Positions 24,946-33,642 of a DNA stretch of 64,000 nt are shown here, in pieces. Location of the stretch: assembly GCF_000327485.1 (NCBI RefSeq), contig NC_019943.1:558001-622000 (forward strand). Direction: 5' to 3'. The DNA comes from Methanoregula formicica SMSP (GTDB lineage Archaea; Halobacteriota; Methanomicrobia; Methanomicrobiales; Methanospirillaceae). Made by a program: the position numbers and the translations under genes. The notes below the pieces were generated by a model. That model was given only the letters and a program-made list of their open reading frames with translations. It did not search any database and was not told the DNA's origin. Within the stretch, counting starts at the first letter, position 1. Each line of letters starts with the position of its first letter.

Positions 24946-26055
24946 TCACCGTTTTTTCTGTTCCTGCATGGCACGGAGGAACGCCTCGACCCTGCCGGCG
25001 TGTACGTGCGGCATGCAGACGATCCGGAGGTGGTTCTTCCGGGTCCACGAGACACGCCACGGGGCCGGGATTGCCTCCTTTGCACAGGTAAATGTCGCGA
25101 CATTGAGGTCAGGGGTTGCTGCCCGCTGGTACCCGAGGGTCTCCATTCCCGCAATGAGCCGCTCCGTGTTCTTCATGCACCCGGCGACAACCGCTCTCAT
25201 ACCTTCCATTCCAAGATAATCGAGGACGGCGAGCGCCCCGGCCACCGGCGCCCCGGGCCGTGTGCCGGCAAGGGTGTATTCCTGCTTCACGGTGAGATAG
25301 GGTGTGTCGATATTCAGCGAGTTCAACAGGTCGGGGTCCCTCGTCAGGATGCAACCGCAGGGGATGGTGCTCATGCCCATCTTGTGCGGGTCAACCGCGA
25401 TGGTCGTAACTCCTCCGACAGCGAAGTCAAACGGCGATGGCCGGTCCAGGAACGGGATGACCATGCCGCCAAAGGCAGCGTCCACGTGGAAGAAGAGGTC
25501 GTGCTGCACAGCGATCTTCCCCAGTGCGGGGATGGGATCGACCATCCCGTACTCCGTGGTCCCGGCAATCCCGACCAGGCAGATGGTGTTTTTGTCGATA
25601 AGGCCGGCAGCAGCGTCGGCGTCCATCCGGAAGTCGCTGCCAAGGGGGACCGGCCGTGCCTCGAGGCCCAGCATGTCACAGGCCTTCTTGAACGAGAAGT
25701 GGGCGGACTCCGGGACAACCACGTTAGGCGCCACAATCCCGCTGCATTGTGCCTTTGCCAGCCGGAGCGCCTGGATATTGGACTCGGTCCCCCCGCTCGT
25801 TGCATATCCCCCGGCGTTCTTGCAATGGAAGAGCGTGCCAAACCGTTGTACGAGGAGTTTTTCTAAGGAGAATGAGCCGGGGAAGAGCCCTGGGTCGCCG
25901 AGGTTCGTCTCCATGAAAAGGCAGTGTGCCCGGACCGCGACAGAGTGCGGGATTGTGCACATGGAACTTAAAATAAAATCATGGTCAAGGTCTTCCTGCC
26001 GCTTCTGTGCAAGGAAGGCGAAGAGTTCTTCTTCGGACTGACCCTTATTCAGCAT
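24946..26055 (-). CDS. mfnA: tyrosine/aspartate decarboxylase MfnA (PLP)
   Basis: The 369-residue product has the group II PLP decarboxylase features: CKNAGGYATSGGTESNIQAL near residue 80-100, FHVDAAFGGMVIPFL, and the PLP lysine in VDPHKMGMSTIPCG. Archaeal MfnA makes tyramine for methanofuran and in some species beta-alanine from aspartate for coenzyme A. The start codon overlaps the ppsA gene end by about 10 bases. Its place in a methanogen gene run is typical. Confidence 0.9.
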   Translation of the reverse strand: MLNKGQSEEELFAFLAQKRQEDLDHDFILSSMCTIPHSVAVRAHCLFMETNLGDPGLFPGSFSLEKLLVQRFGTLFHCKNAGGYATSGGTESNIQALRLAKAQCSGIVAPNVVVPESAHFSFKKACDMLGLEARPVPLGSDFRMDADAAAGLIDKNTICLVGIAGTTEYGMVDPIPALGKIAVQHDLFFHVDAAFGGMVIPFLDRPSPFDFAVGGVTTIAVDPHKMGMSTIPCGCILTRDPDLLNSLNIDTPYLTVKQEYTLAGTRPGAPVAGALAVLDYLGMEGMRAVVAGCMKNTERLIAGMETLGYQRAATPDLNVATFTCAKEAIPAPWRVSWTRKNHLRIVCMPHVHAGRVEAFLRAMQEQKKR

Positions 26056-28327
26056 CTTTGGTTCTCGCGGCTTCTAAGATGATGCGCTTTTCCGTCTTTG
26101 CCACGGCTTCACGGATCTTCGGGATCGCATCGATGTTTGCCGATATGCTCGTGATGCCGTGCTCCACGAGCCAGGTGGCCATCTTCGGGTCGGAACCGGC
26201 CTGCCCACAGATCGAGCATTCGACATTGTAGGCCCGGCAGACCTGGATGGCGCTGTGGATGAGGGTGAGGACCGCCGGGTGTTTCGGGTTGTACATGTCC
26301 GCCACGTTCTCGTTGTTGCGGTCGATGGCAAGCGTGTACTGGATGAGGTCGTTGGTCCCAAATGAGGCGAACTTGATCCCGGCCCGGATGAAGTCCTCGA
26401 TCATGAGGGCGCTTGCGGGGATCTCGATCATGATACCGAGCGTCACGTTCTCCACGTCAACGCCGCAGGCCCGCATCATCTCCTTGCCGACAATGAACTG
26501 GTCGGGATGGGAGACCATCGGGAACATGACGCCGAGGTTCTCGTAGCCCTCCTTCCAGAGGCGCTTGAAGGCCTCGATCTGGAGCCGGAACTGGTCCGGG
26601 CTCTGGAGGTCGCGGCGGATGCCTCTCCAGCCAAGCATCGGGTTGTGCTCGTGCGGCTCGTTCTCGCCGCCGGCCATGTTCCGGAACTCGTCGGTCGGGG
26701 CATCGAGTGTCCGAACCCAGACGGGCTTCCCGGGGAATGCATCGAGCACGATCTTGATGCCGTCATGGAGCTCTTTTACGAACTCCTCCTCGCGGTTGTT
26801 GGTGATGTACCAGCCGGGAGTCTTGTTGAGGCCGAGGATCAGGTGCTCGATCCGGAGCAGGCCCACGCCGTCTGCTCCCGTTGCTGCTGCCCGTGCCGCT
26901 GCCTCCGGGATGGAGACATTGACTTTCACGCTCGTTGCGGTGATGATCGGGGCGCTGACGGCCACAACCTGCCCTGCCGCGGGCGCCTGTGCGGAGGGTT
27001 TGGGTGCGATCTCGCCCTCGTACACGAGCCCCATCTCGCCATCGACCGTGATGACCTGCCCGTTCTTCAGCTGGTTGGTCGCGTTCCGTGTCCCGACAAT
27101 GGCCGGGGTTCCAAGCTCGCGGCTCACGATGGCCGCGTGGCAGGTCATACCGCCCTCGTCCGTGATTATTGCAGCAACCTTGCGCATAGCCGGGACCATG
27201 TCCGGGTTCGTCATCCGGGTGACGAGGATATCGCCCTCCTTTACTGCTCCGGTGTCCTTTACGTCCCTGATGATGATGACCCTGCCGGAGGCGATCCCCG
27301 GGGCCGCACCCTGTCCCTTTAAGATGATTTTTGCATCCGATTTCTTCCCTGACATGTCCCTTCCTTCCTTCTTTCCTATCGTTGTGATCGGCCGTGACTG
27401 GAGGATGTAGATCGTCCCTGCCACAACGCCCCATTCAACATCCTGCGGCACCCCGTAGTGGTTCTCCGCGATCTTCCCGTACATGGCGAGCTTGGCGACT
27501 TCCGCGTCGGAGAGGACCTGTGTGTCCTGGCGGTCTTTTGAGACCTCGGCGAGTTTTGTGCCATGGTCGCCGTCGGCAATGATCTCCACTTTCTTGTTTG
27601 CGATATAGGTGTCGGTGACCAACTCCTTCCGCTGGTCGAAGACATACTTGTCCGGTGAGACCGAGCCAGAGACAACGGCCTCGCCCAGGCCCCACGATCC
27701 CTCGATGATCGTCTCGGGCTCTCCCGTGATGGGGTGGGACGTGAACATGACGCCGGCCTTCTCCGAGTGGACCAACTGCTGGACAACGACCGCAATGTTC
27801 ACGGTATGGTCATCGAATCCCTGCTTTGCCCGGTAATAGATGGCCCGGGCACCGTAGAGCGAGGCCCAGCATTTCTGGACCGACGAGATGAGTGCCGCTT
27901 CACCTTTGATATTGAGGAAGGTCTCCTGCTGGCCGGCAAAACTTGCGTCCGGCAGGTCCTCGGCCGTTGCGCTCGAACGGACAGCAACGATCAGCTCGTC
28001 GCCCATCTTCTTGTAGGACTTTTTGATATCGTCGCGGATCGCTGCCGGCATCTTCGCTTTTAAGACCAGGTTCTTTGCATTGTCGGCAGCCTTCTCCAGC
28101 GCCACATTGTCTTCCACGTCGAGGTTCTCTAAGGATGAAAAAATCTTCTTCTCAAGACCGGTCTCGACTAAAAACCTGCGGAAAGCCTGGGCAGTGACCA
28201 CGAAGGCCCTGGGGACCGGAAGGCCGATGGAGGCCATCTCCCCCAGGGAGGCACCCTTGCCCCCGACGGATATGATATCCTCCTTCCGGATCTCCTCGAG
28301 CCAGAGTATATTGGGCACATCTTTCAT
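26045..28327 (-). CDS. ppsA: phosphoenolpyruvate synthase
   Basis: The 760-residue product has the ATP-grasp N-terminal domain (SVGGKGASLGEMASIGLPVPRAFV), the swivelling phosphohistidine domain (EGGMTCHAAIVSRELGTPAIVGT) and the C-terminal PEP-binding barrel (FGTNDLIQYTLAIDRNNE, CSICGQAGSDPKMATWLVEHG). It makes PEP from pyruvate and ATP, the entry to gluconeogenesis in methanogens. Complete length. Start at MKDVPNILWLEEI; a further in-frame GTG/ATG four codons upstream is possible. Divergent from serA. Confidence 0.95.
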   Translation of the reverse strand: MKDVPNILWLEEIRKEDIISVGGKGASLGEMASIGLPVPRAFVVTAQAFRRFLVETGLEKKIFSSLENLDVEDNVALEKAADNAKNLVLKAKMPAAIRDDIKKSYKKMGDELIVAVRSSATAEDLPDASFAGQQETFLNIKGEAALISSVQKCWASLYGARAIYYRAKQGFDDHTVNIAVVVQQLVHSEKAGVMFTSHPITGEPETIIEGSWGLGEAVVSGSVSPDKYVFDQRKELVTDTYIANKKVEIIADGDHGTKLAEVSKDRQDTQVLSDAEVAKLAMYGKIAENHYGVPQDVEWGVVAGTIYILQSRPITTIGKKEGRDMSGKKSDAKIILKGQGAAPGIASGRVIIIRDVKDTGAVKEGDILVTRMTNPDMVPAMRKVAAIITDEGGMTCHAAIVSRELGTPAIVGTRNATNQLKNGQVITVDGEMGLVYEGEIAPKPSAQAPAAGQVVAVSAPIITATSVKVNVSIPEAAARAAATGADGVGLLRIEHLILGLNKTPGWYITNNREEEFVKELHDGIKIVLDAFPGKPVWVRTLDAPTDEFRNMAGGENEPHEHNPMLGWRGIRRDLQSPDQFRLQIEAFKRLWKEGYENLGVMFPMVSHPDQFIVGKEMMRACGVDVENVTLGIMIEIPASALMIEDFIRAGIKFASFGTNDLIQYTLAIDRNNENVADMYNPKHPAVLTLIHSAIQVCRAYNVECSICGQAGSDPKMATWLVEHGITSISANIDAIPKIREAVAKTEKRIILEAARTKDAE

Positions 28328-28503
28328 TGCTCGCACCACTTATGATCTTGCCGGCGCCCTGTTTAAGGGTTATGATGTCCGGCGCTTCCGGTGCGTGGGT
28401 CCTCCCTGGTATCCCATGCCACAGACCGGGTTTCTATAAAAAAGTGCCAGCCGGAAAAAGAATAATCCTCTTTAAGTACGGTGCCGATATTGTATGGGTT
28501 TTT

Positions 28504-30108
28504 ATGGCAAACGCGAGAGTGCTCGTCAGCGATCCGCTGGCGGAAGAGGGGCTCGCCATCCTCCGGGCTGCCGTTGACGTAGACGTCAAAACGGACCTGA
28601 AAGAGGACGAGCTCTGTAAAATCATCGGGGATTACGATGCCCTGCTGGTACGGAGCGGCACCGATGTCAATGCAAAGGTTATCGGGGCTGCAAAGAAGAT
28701 GAAGTTCATCGGGCGTGCCGGCGTGGGAGTCGACAATATCGACGTTGACGCGGCAACCCGGATGGGGATCATTGTTGCGAATGCTCCCGAGGGAAATACC
28801 CTTGCGGCAACCGAGCACACGATGGCGATGATGCAGTCGCTTGCCCGGAACATCCCGCAGGCAAACGCGAGCTTGAAGAAGAAAGAGTGGAAGCGCTCGA
28901 AGTTCATGGGCGTGGAACTGAACGAGAAGACGCTTGGTATTGTCGGGTTCGGCAGGATCGGCCGCGAGGTGGCAAAGCGGGCAAAGGCCATGGACATGAA
29001 GTGCGTGGCCTACGACCCGTTCATCACGCAGGAACGGGCGGCCCAGCTCGGCGTGGAGATGATGTCGATGGCGGATCTCTTCAAGGTCGCCGACGTCATC
29101 ACCGTCCACACCCCGCTCATCCCCGAGACAACGCATGTGATCAACGAGAAGAGCATTGCCACGATGAAGGACGGCGTACGGATCATCAACTGCGCCCGTG
29201 GCGGTATCATCGATGAGAAGGCTCTCTACGATGCAATCAAGGCCGGGAAGGTTGCGGGAGCAGCCCTCGATGTCTTCGAGCAGGAGCCCCCGACCGAGTC
29301 CCCGCTCCTCACCCTCGACAATGTCATCGTGACACCGCACCTTGGGGCAAGCACGGTCGAGGCCCAGCTGAACGTTGCAGTATCGGTGGCAAAGCAGTGC
29401 ATTGATGTCCTGAAGGGCGGATCGGCGAAGTACGTGGTGAACGCTCCCATGATCCCTTCCGAGCACACGGAAGCCCTCCAGCCCTTTGCCCAGCTCGCCG
29501 AGAAGATGGGCCGGTTTGCGGTGCAGGTCGCAGGTGGCAGGCTCTCCTCGGTCGAGTGCATCTATGGCGGCGAGCTCTCTGCCTATGCAGGAAGCATGAA
29601 ATTCGTCACCCGGCTTGCCTTAAAGGGACTCCTCGACCCGATCCTCCAGCAGCCGGTCAACATCGTGAACGCGGAGTTCGTTGCAAAGGAGCGCGGCATT
29701 CAGGTCAGCGAGACCGTGACGGAAGAAGCCAAGGGTTTCAAAAACCTCATCACCATAAAGATCCGGACCGACAAGGGAGAGGAGACGGTCAGCGGCACGG
29801 TCTTCCAGAAGGGCCGGAGCCGGATTGTTGCAGTCGGCAGCTACACGATGGACCTGATCCCCGAGGGTCACCTGCTGGTTTCCAAGCATGTGGACCAGCC
29901 CGGCGTCATCGGGCGGGCAGCAACCGTGCTCGGCAAGAACAACATCAACATCGCGGGCATGCAGGTCGGCCGGTTCAACCCGAAGGAGCCGGCACTGATG
30001 GTCCTGAATGTTGACAGCCCCGTGCCGCAGCCCGTGATCGAAGAACTCCGCGGCCTGCCCGGAATCTCCTCCATGACGTTTGCCAAGATATCTGATGAGA
30101 AGATCTGA
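28504..30108 (+). CDS. serA: D-3-phosphoglycerate dehydrogenase
   Basis: The 534-residue product begins MANARVLVSDPLAEEG; it has the NAD-binding GxGxxG as VGFGRIGREVAKRAKAM, catalytic Arg in INCARGGIIDEKAL, Glu in FEQEPP region and His in VTPHLGAST. The C-terminal part has the intervening (ASB) domain and a final ACT domain (LVSKHVDQPGVIGRAATVLGKNNINIAGMQVG), so this is the long form with serine feedback potential. First step of serine synthesis. The TATA-like region at about 28490 suggests a leaderless transcript. Confidence 0.95.
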   Translation: MANARVLVSDPLAEEGLAILRAAVDVDVKTDLKEDELCKIIGDYDALLVRSGTDVNAKVIGAAKKMKFIGRAGVGVDNIDVDAATRMGIIVANAPEGNTLAATEHTMAMMQSLARNIPQANASLKKKEWKRSKFMGVELNEKTLGIVGFGRIGREVAKRAKAMDMKCVAYDPFITQERAAQLGVEMMSMADLFKVADVITVHTPLIPETTHVINEKSIATMKDGVRIINCARGGIIDEKALYDAIKAGKVAGAALDVFEQEPPTESPLLTLDNVIVTPHLGASTVEAQLNVAVSVAKQCIDVLKGGSAKYVVNAPMIPSEHTEALQPFAQLAEKMGRFAVQVAGGRLSSVECIYGGELSAYAGSMKFVTRLALKGLLDPILQQPVNIVNAEFVAKERGIQVSETVTEEAKGFKNLITIKIRTDKGEETVSGTVFQKGRSRIVAVGSYTMDLIPEGHLLVSKHVDQPGVIGRAATVLGKNNINIAGMQVGRFNPKEPALMVLNVDSPVPQPVIEELRGLPGISSMTFAKISDEKI

Positions 30109-30120
30109 AGATAATCTAAA

Positions 30121-30131
30121 ATCCTTTTTTC
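30121..30131 (+). terminator. T-tract terminator after serA
   Basis: A run of six T (30125-30130) about 16 bases after the serA stop codon. From here to 30342 I see no gene; the stretch is non-coding with a weakly AT-rich promoter region. Confidence 0.4.
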
Positions 30132-30342
30132 CGGCATTTCAACGATTCACAGGTCAAATTTTTTCCTTGTGATTATAGTCCCGACTAAAAAACTTGCAAG
30201 AATCCTTGCTGCTATTGTATTACGCGGGGGTCGGGCGGTGTACTACTTGCCCGGGCCGGGATTACAGAGATGTTGTGGTGGAGGGGATAACCTTGATTAT
30301 CGTAACGGCAGTATACTCCATCAGTCAGGATGAGGCGTCTTC

Positions 30343-31308
30343 ATGCCGCTTTCTGATCTGCTCACCCGGTACCCTGCTGATATCCGGAACCTGTATGCTG
30401 TACGGGATGTTCCGACACTTATCCGCTTTATGGGCCATCCCGATCCGAAAAACCGCACCATTGCTGTTGACACTCTGACGGACATCGGTGCTCCGGCAGT
30501 CCCTGCACTCATATCAGCTCTGCGATCGCCCCGGTCATATGTTCGCCTTGGCGCCATTGAAGCACTCGCCGGTATCAGGGACCCGGCATCGGCCGGTCCC
30601 CTTATCACCCACCTCCAGAAAGAGAAGCACAGCGAGCTTTTGTGCGCTGTAATCTTCGCCCTCGGGGAGACCGGATCGCCTGAGGCCATCCCCTGCCAGG
30701 TCCATCTGCTCTCTGACAATGCAAAGTACCTCCGGCTTGCAGCCGCGGTCTCGCTTGAACGGCTCGGGTGGGAACCGGAGAATGAACGCGATCGCCTCCG
30801 GTACCGTATCGCCCGGTGTGACTGGGACGCGGTCAGGAAGGCCGGGCCCGCCGCAGTCCCGTGGCTCTGTGATATTTCCCAGGATCCCGATCCTGCTATC
30901 CGGTCCCGGGTTATCTCGCTACTCGGGGAGATAGGTGCGGGCGAAGGGTGCCGGGCTTGCGAGGCCGGCATCCGGGACCGAGACCCGGGTGTCCGTTGGG
31001 CGTCGGTCCTTGCTGCGATGAACTGCGGGATCACTCCCGCCCGCATGCCCCTCTTTCTCGCGTCCCGCGAACGCACCGGCCCCAACCCTGTCGCCGCCGG
31101 TATCTTGAACTTCCTCTTCCTTGGCCTGGGGTATAATTACATCGGGAAGTGGTGGGGATTTCCGGTCTTCATGGCCTACATGTCGGTGATTGTCCTTGCG
31201 CAGCTGGCAACCAGCCCGTTCCTTCCCTATCTCGTTGCCTATCCCGTCACGGCGTTCCTCGGCCTGCATACGTACTATCTTGCACGGAGGATCTCTGATC
31301 AGGGGTGA
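30343..31308 (+). CDS. HEAT-repeat protein with C-terminal membrane domain
   Basis: The 321-residue product has about six HEAT or PBS-lyase-type helical repeats (for example NRTIAVDTLTDIGAPAVPAL, SYVRLGAIEALAGIRDPASA, SRVISLLGEIGAGEGCRACE), a scaffold for protein binding, followed by a C-terminal membrane part (about 250-315) with LNFLFLGLGYNYIGKWWGFPV, a GLGxxYxGKWWG turn like that in small TM2-type proteins. It would thus present a helical scaffold on the inner face of the membrane. The next gene is a paralogue that overlaps its end. Confidence 0.75.
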   Translation: MPLSDLLTRYPADIRNLYAVRDVPTLIRFMGHPDPKNRTIAVDTLTDIGAPAVPALISALRSPRSYVRLGAIEALAGIRDPASAGPLITHLQKEKHSELLCAVIFALGETGSPEAIPCQVHLLSDNAKYLRLAAAVSLERLGWEPENERDRLRYRIARCDWDAVRKAGPAAVPWLCDISQDPDPAIRSRVISLLGEIGAGEGCRACEAGIRDRDPGVRWASVLAAMNCGITPARMPLFLASRERTGPNPVAAGILNFLFLGLGYNYIGKWWGFPVFMAYMSVIVLAQLATSPFLPYLVAYPVTAFLGLHTYYLARRISDQG

Positions 31309-32279
31309 CGCTGATGGTGCCACAGGACCTGTTTTTGGGACGCACGCCGGATATCACAATGCTGGAGGAGGAGTGCGACATTCCTGCACTCATCAGTCAC
31401 CTTGCGTCACGCGAACCGGACATCCAGGTGGCGGCAGCGGAAGCGCTGGCCCGGATGGGATCGCCTGCAACCGGCCCTCTCATCGCAGCCCTTAGGACCC
31501 GGAAACGGGCCCGGCGCCTGGGGATCATCGCCGCACTGGGACAGATCGGGGATGTGCAGGCACTGGATGCGCTGGACGGCCTGACGAAGGACCAGAGCAG
31601 CGAGATACGGTGGCAGGCCTGTATCGCGCTCGGGCAGATCGAGGGTGGCGGGGCAGTCCCGGTCCTCCTCTTCTCGCTCCGCGACCGGGACAAGTATGTA
31701 CGGTACGCGTCGGCAGTCTCCCTGAACAAGGCAGGGTATGTCCCGGAAACGGACGATGACCGGGCGTGGTTCTCTGCCGGGATGCAGGACTGGGAACGGC
31801 TTACCGCACTCCGAAACGCCGCGGTTCCCGTGCTTACGAGCCTCCTCTCCGACCCGGATGCAGACCTGCGTCGCAAAGCAGCCCGGGCGCTTGGCGCAAT
31901 CGGGAGCAGCGATGCGGGGCCCGCCCTCCTCCATGCGCTGGGGGATGAGGACCGGCAGGTGAGATGGGAGGCAATGCTCGCCTCGCAGATGTGTGAAGTC
32001 CCCTCAATGCTCCTCCCGCGGGGACTCTGCCGGCGCCCGCGGCTCAGGAAAAACCCTCTCGTTGCCGGGATCCTTAATTTCCTGTTACCCGGACTGGGCT
32101 ACGGGTATCTCGGCAAATGGTGGGGGATCATGATCTTCCAGATCGACATCACCACCACGGTCTGGATCTTCAAGTACTATGGCGAGGCGAATACCTACGG
32201 CATCCTCTTCCCGCTCTACATTATCCTGGGCGTGCATGCATGGTACATCACAAAGAAGATGCCGGAGGAGCCGCCGTGA
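31305..32279 (+). CDS. HEAT-repeat protein with C-terminal membrane domain (tandem paralogue)
   Basis: The 324-residue product has the same plan: HEAT-like repeats from about residue 25 to 245 (DIQVAAAEALARMGSPATGP, SEIRWQACIALGQIEGGG, ADLRRKAARALGAIGSSD) and a membrane end with ILNFLLPGLGYGYLGKWWGI. The start is GTG at 31305 overlapping the stop of the first paralogue, or ATG at 31314. Tandem duplication and coupled translation suggest that the two work as a pair, perhaps a heterodimer. Function unknown. Confidence 0.75.
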   Translation: MTLMVPQDLFLGRTPDITMLEEECDIPALISHLASREPDIQVAAAEALARMGSPATGPLIAALRTRKRARRLGIIAALGQIGDVQALDALDGLTKDQSSEIRWQACIALGQIEGGGAVPVLLFSLRDRDKYVRYASAVSLNKAGYVPETDDDRAWFSAGMQDWERLTALRNAAVPVLTSLLSDPDADLRRKAARALGAIGSSDAGPALLHALGDEDRQVRWEAMLASQMCEVPSMLLPRGLCRRPRLRKNPLVAGILNFLLPGLGYGYLGKWWGIMIFQIDITTTVWIFKYYGEANTYGILFPLYIILGVHAWYITKKMPEEPP

Positions 32280-32340
32280 TTCATGGATTTCCGTGATCTA
32301 AAAAAGGGTGAGAAGTTCTTCAGGGTTCTTCGAAATCCGA

Positions 32341-32441
32341 CCAGTCATCAGACTGGGAGGACGAGAAGAAGCCATCAGGCTTCTTCGAATCGGTGAGGGT
32401 CTTCTGACCCGAACCGCGAGAGGAACTCTTCAGAGTTCCTC
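32341..32441. repeat. array of perfect hairpins between convergent genes
   Basis: Three perfect hairpins stand in a row: 32341-32356 (CCAGTC and GACTGG, loop ATCA), 32365-32386 (GAAGAAGCC and GGCTTCTTC, loop ATCA) and 32420-32441 (GAGGAACTCT and AGAGTTCCTC, loop TC). A weaker one, GGGTC-TTCT-GACCC, lies between the last two. The last hairpin contains the final codons and the stop codon of the DUF4389 gene on the minus strand. Position between gene ends suggests termination or mRNA 3'-end protection in both directions. Confidence 0.75.
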
Positions 32442-32732
32442 GTAGATTTTCACCGGCACCGGTAAAATATCCGGCCGCTTGTCGGTCATGAAGTACACGT
32501 AGCCCATCACGTGCACGTAGTATTCCAGGTATCCCTTCACGAAGTTCGAGAGGCTCTCGTTCCTCCGCCCGAGGATCAGGATATGGATCCACTGGATGAT
32601 GAGGCAGATGGCAGTAATAATGCCGTAGATCCATAGGACAATGGCTATTAGGATCCAATATACGATACGGATGAGCAGCTCGAGCCGGCCCGCGTCGTGC
32701 TCGAAGGTAAAGAGTTGTGTTTGTCCAGTCAT
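32430..32732 (-). CDS. DUF4389-type membrane protein
   Basis: The 100-residue product begins MTGQTQLFTFEHDAGRLELLIR, has two hydrophobic segments (about residues 22-52), then RRNESLSNFVKGYLEYYVHVMGYVYFMTDKRPDILP, which matches the DUF4389 pattern of a short cytoplasmic segment with conserved Tyr and a final DxRP. Function of the family is unknown. The stop codon sits within the loop of a perfect 10-base-pair hairpin shared with the repeat array downstream. Confidence 0.7.
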   Translation of the reverse strand: MTGQTQLFTFEHDAGRLELLIRIVYWILIAIVLWIYGIITAICLIIQWIHILILGRRNESLSNFVKGYLEYYVHVMGYVYFMTDKRPDILPVPVKIYEEL

Positions 32733-32872
32733 GGTAGACCATTTTTTTGTGGGAACGTGCGGAAGATAAAGCACACGGAACAGATCCCGATCAGGATGCC
32801 GCATGCTTGCGATCGGTTACACTAATTTTTAATAATACCAGAGCAGATGTTATAGAGCATCAGACCAATCGA

Positions 32873-32946
32873 GGGCTCGTGGTCTAGTTGGCTATGACGT
32901 CGCCTTGACATGGCGGAGGTCCTGAGTTCGAATCTCAGCGGGCCCA
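32873..32946 (+). tRNA. tRNA-Val (anticodon GAC)
   Basis: A cloverleaf can be drawn over 74 bases: acceptor stem GGGCTCG with CGGGCCC (one G-U pair), D-arm with GTCTAGTTGGCTATGAC, anticodon stem TCGCC/GGCGG around the loop TTGACAT (anticodon GAC, codon GTC, valine), and T-arm CTGAG-TTCGAAT-CTCAG. Discriminator A; no CCA encoded; no intron. A TATA-like AT-rich stretch lies about 40 bases upstream. Confidence 0.93.
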
Positions 32947-33027
32947 TCTTCTTTGTTTTCTCAAAACGTTTTTTCTGACGGTGACGTTTGTCCGGCCGAA
33001 GCGCTCTGAAAAATTATCTCGCCCGTC

Positions 33028-33435
33028 CTATTGTATTGTCTCATAATCGATGGTGATCTCCTCGCCCGCAGCAATGTCCTGGCTTGCAAAGTAGCGCGAG
33101 TCCTTGTCCCGAAACGTGTTGGGTTCTGCGGAATGGTTCAGGTACCATCCGATCTCCATGTACCCGAAATCATGGGGCACATAACACCCCTCCTTTGTTT
33201 CTAATCCATAATGGCGGCTGAACACCGCCAGCACCTGATTGCCCGTCATGTTCGTTGTTGTCACAAGCCGGGGGTCCGGGCCGGGAAAGAGCCGCAAAAA
33301 GGTACCTTTCCGGATCCCGTGCGTGCAGAAGACCCCCACGCCATCATGGGGCGAGGGGCAGAGCATGAACGAGAGTTCGGTGGTCTCATCCTTCAGTATT
33401 CCTGAGGTATCGAGAGGAATATCGCGGATGTGCAT
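33028..33435 (-). CDS. SET-domain protein (putative protein lysine methyltransferase)
   Basis: The 135-residue product has the compact SET fold: GVGVFCTHGIRKGTFLRLFPG at the N-terminal side, GWYLNHSAEPNTF (the NHS/N motif that binds SAM and forms part of the pseudoknot) and DIAAGEEITIDYE at the C-terminus, where the Tyr of the pair is catalytic. Free-standing SET proteins occur in a few archaea, where they methylate chromatin or other DNA-binding proteins. The substrate here is unknown. It stands alone between the tRNA and the CorA gene. Confidence 0.82.
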   Translation of the reverse strand: MHIRDIPLDTSGILKDETTELSFMLCPSPHDGVGVFCTHGIRKGTFLRLFPGPDPRLVTTTNMTGNQVLAVFSRHYGLETKEGCYVPHDFGYMEIGWYLNHSAEPNTFRDKDSRYFASQDIAAGEEITIDYETIQ

Positions 33436-33532
33436 CTGGTATTCAGTCCTGATAACTGGTTATACCGGGTAGGTGTTGAAAAGGATGGCGGTTGGGGGGC
33501 GATGACGATCTGAAAAAATGTACCATCTGGTC

Positions 33533-33586
33533 GAAGAATTGCTACGCAATTCTTCTCCTCCTCCAGGTCTGATGACCTGTCGGAGG
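33533..33586. repeat. two perfect hairpins downstream of corA
   Basis: 33533-33555: GAAGAATTGC and GCAATTCTTC around TAC. 33560-33586: CCTCC-AGGTC-TGAT-GACCT-GTC-GGAGG. Both belong to the same hairpin family as 32341-32441; the first starts GAAGAA and ends TTCTTC like the others but with different inner pairs. The segment lies between the SET-domain gene and the end of corA. Confidence 0.75.
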
Positions 33587-33642
33587 TCGAAGAATACGTG
33601 GGGTTTTGTTTAGTAGCCGGGTTGTCTCTGGCTGCCTGAACG

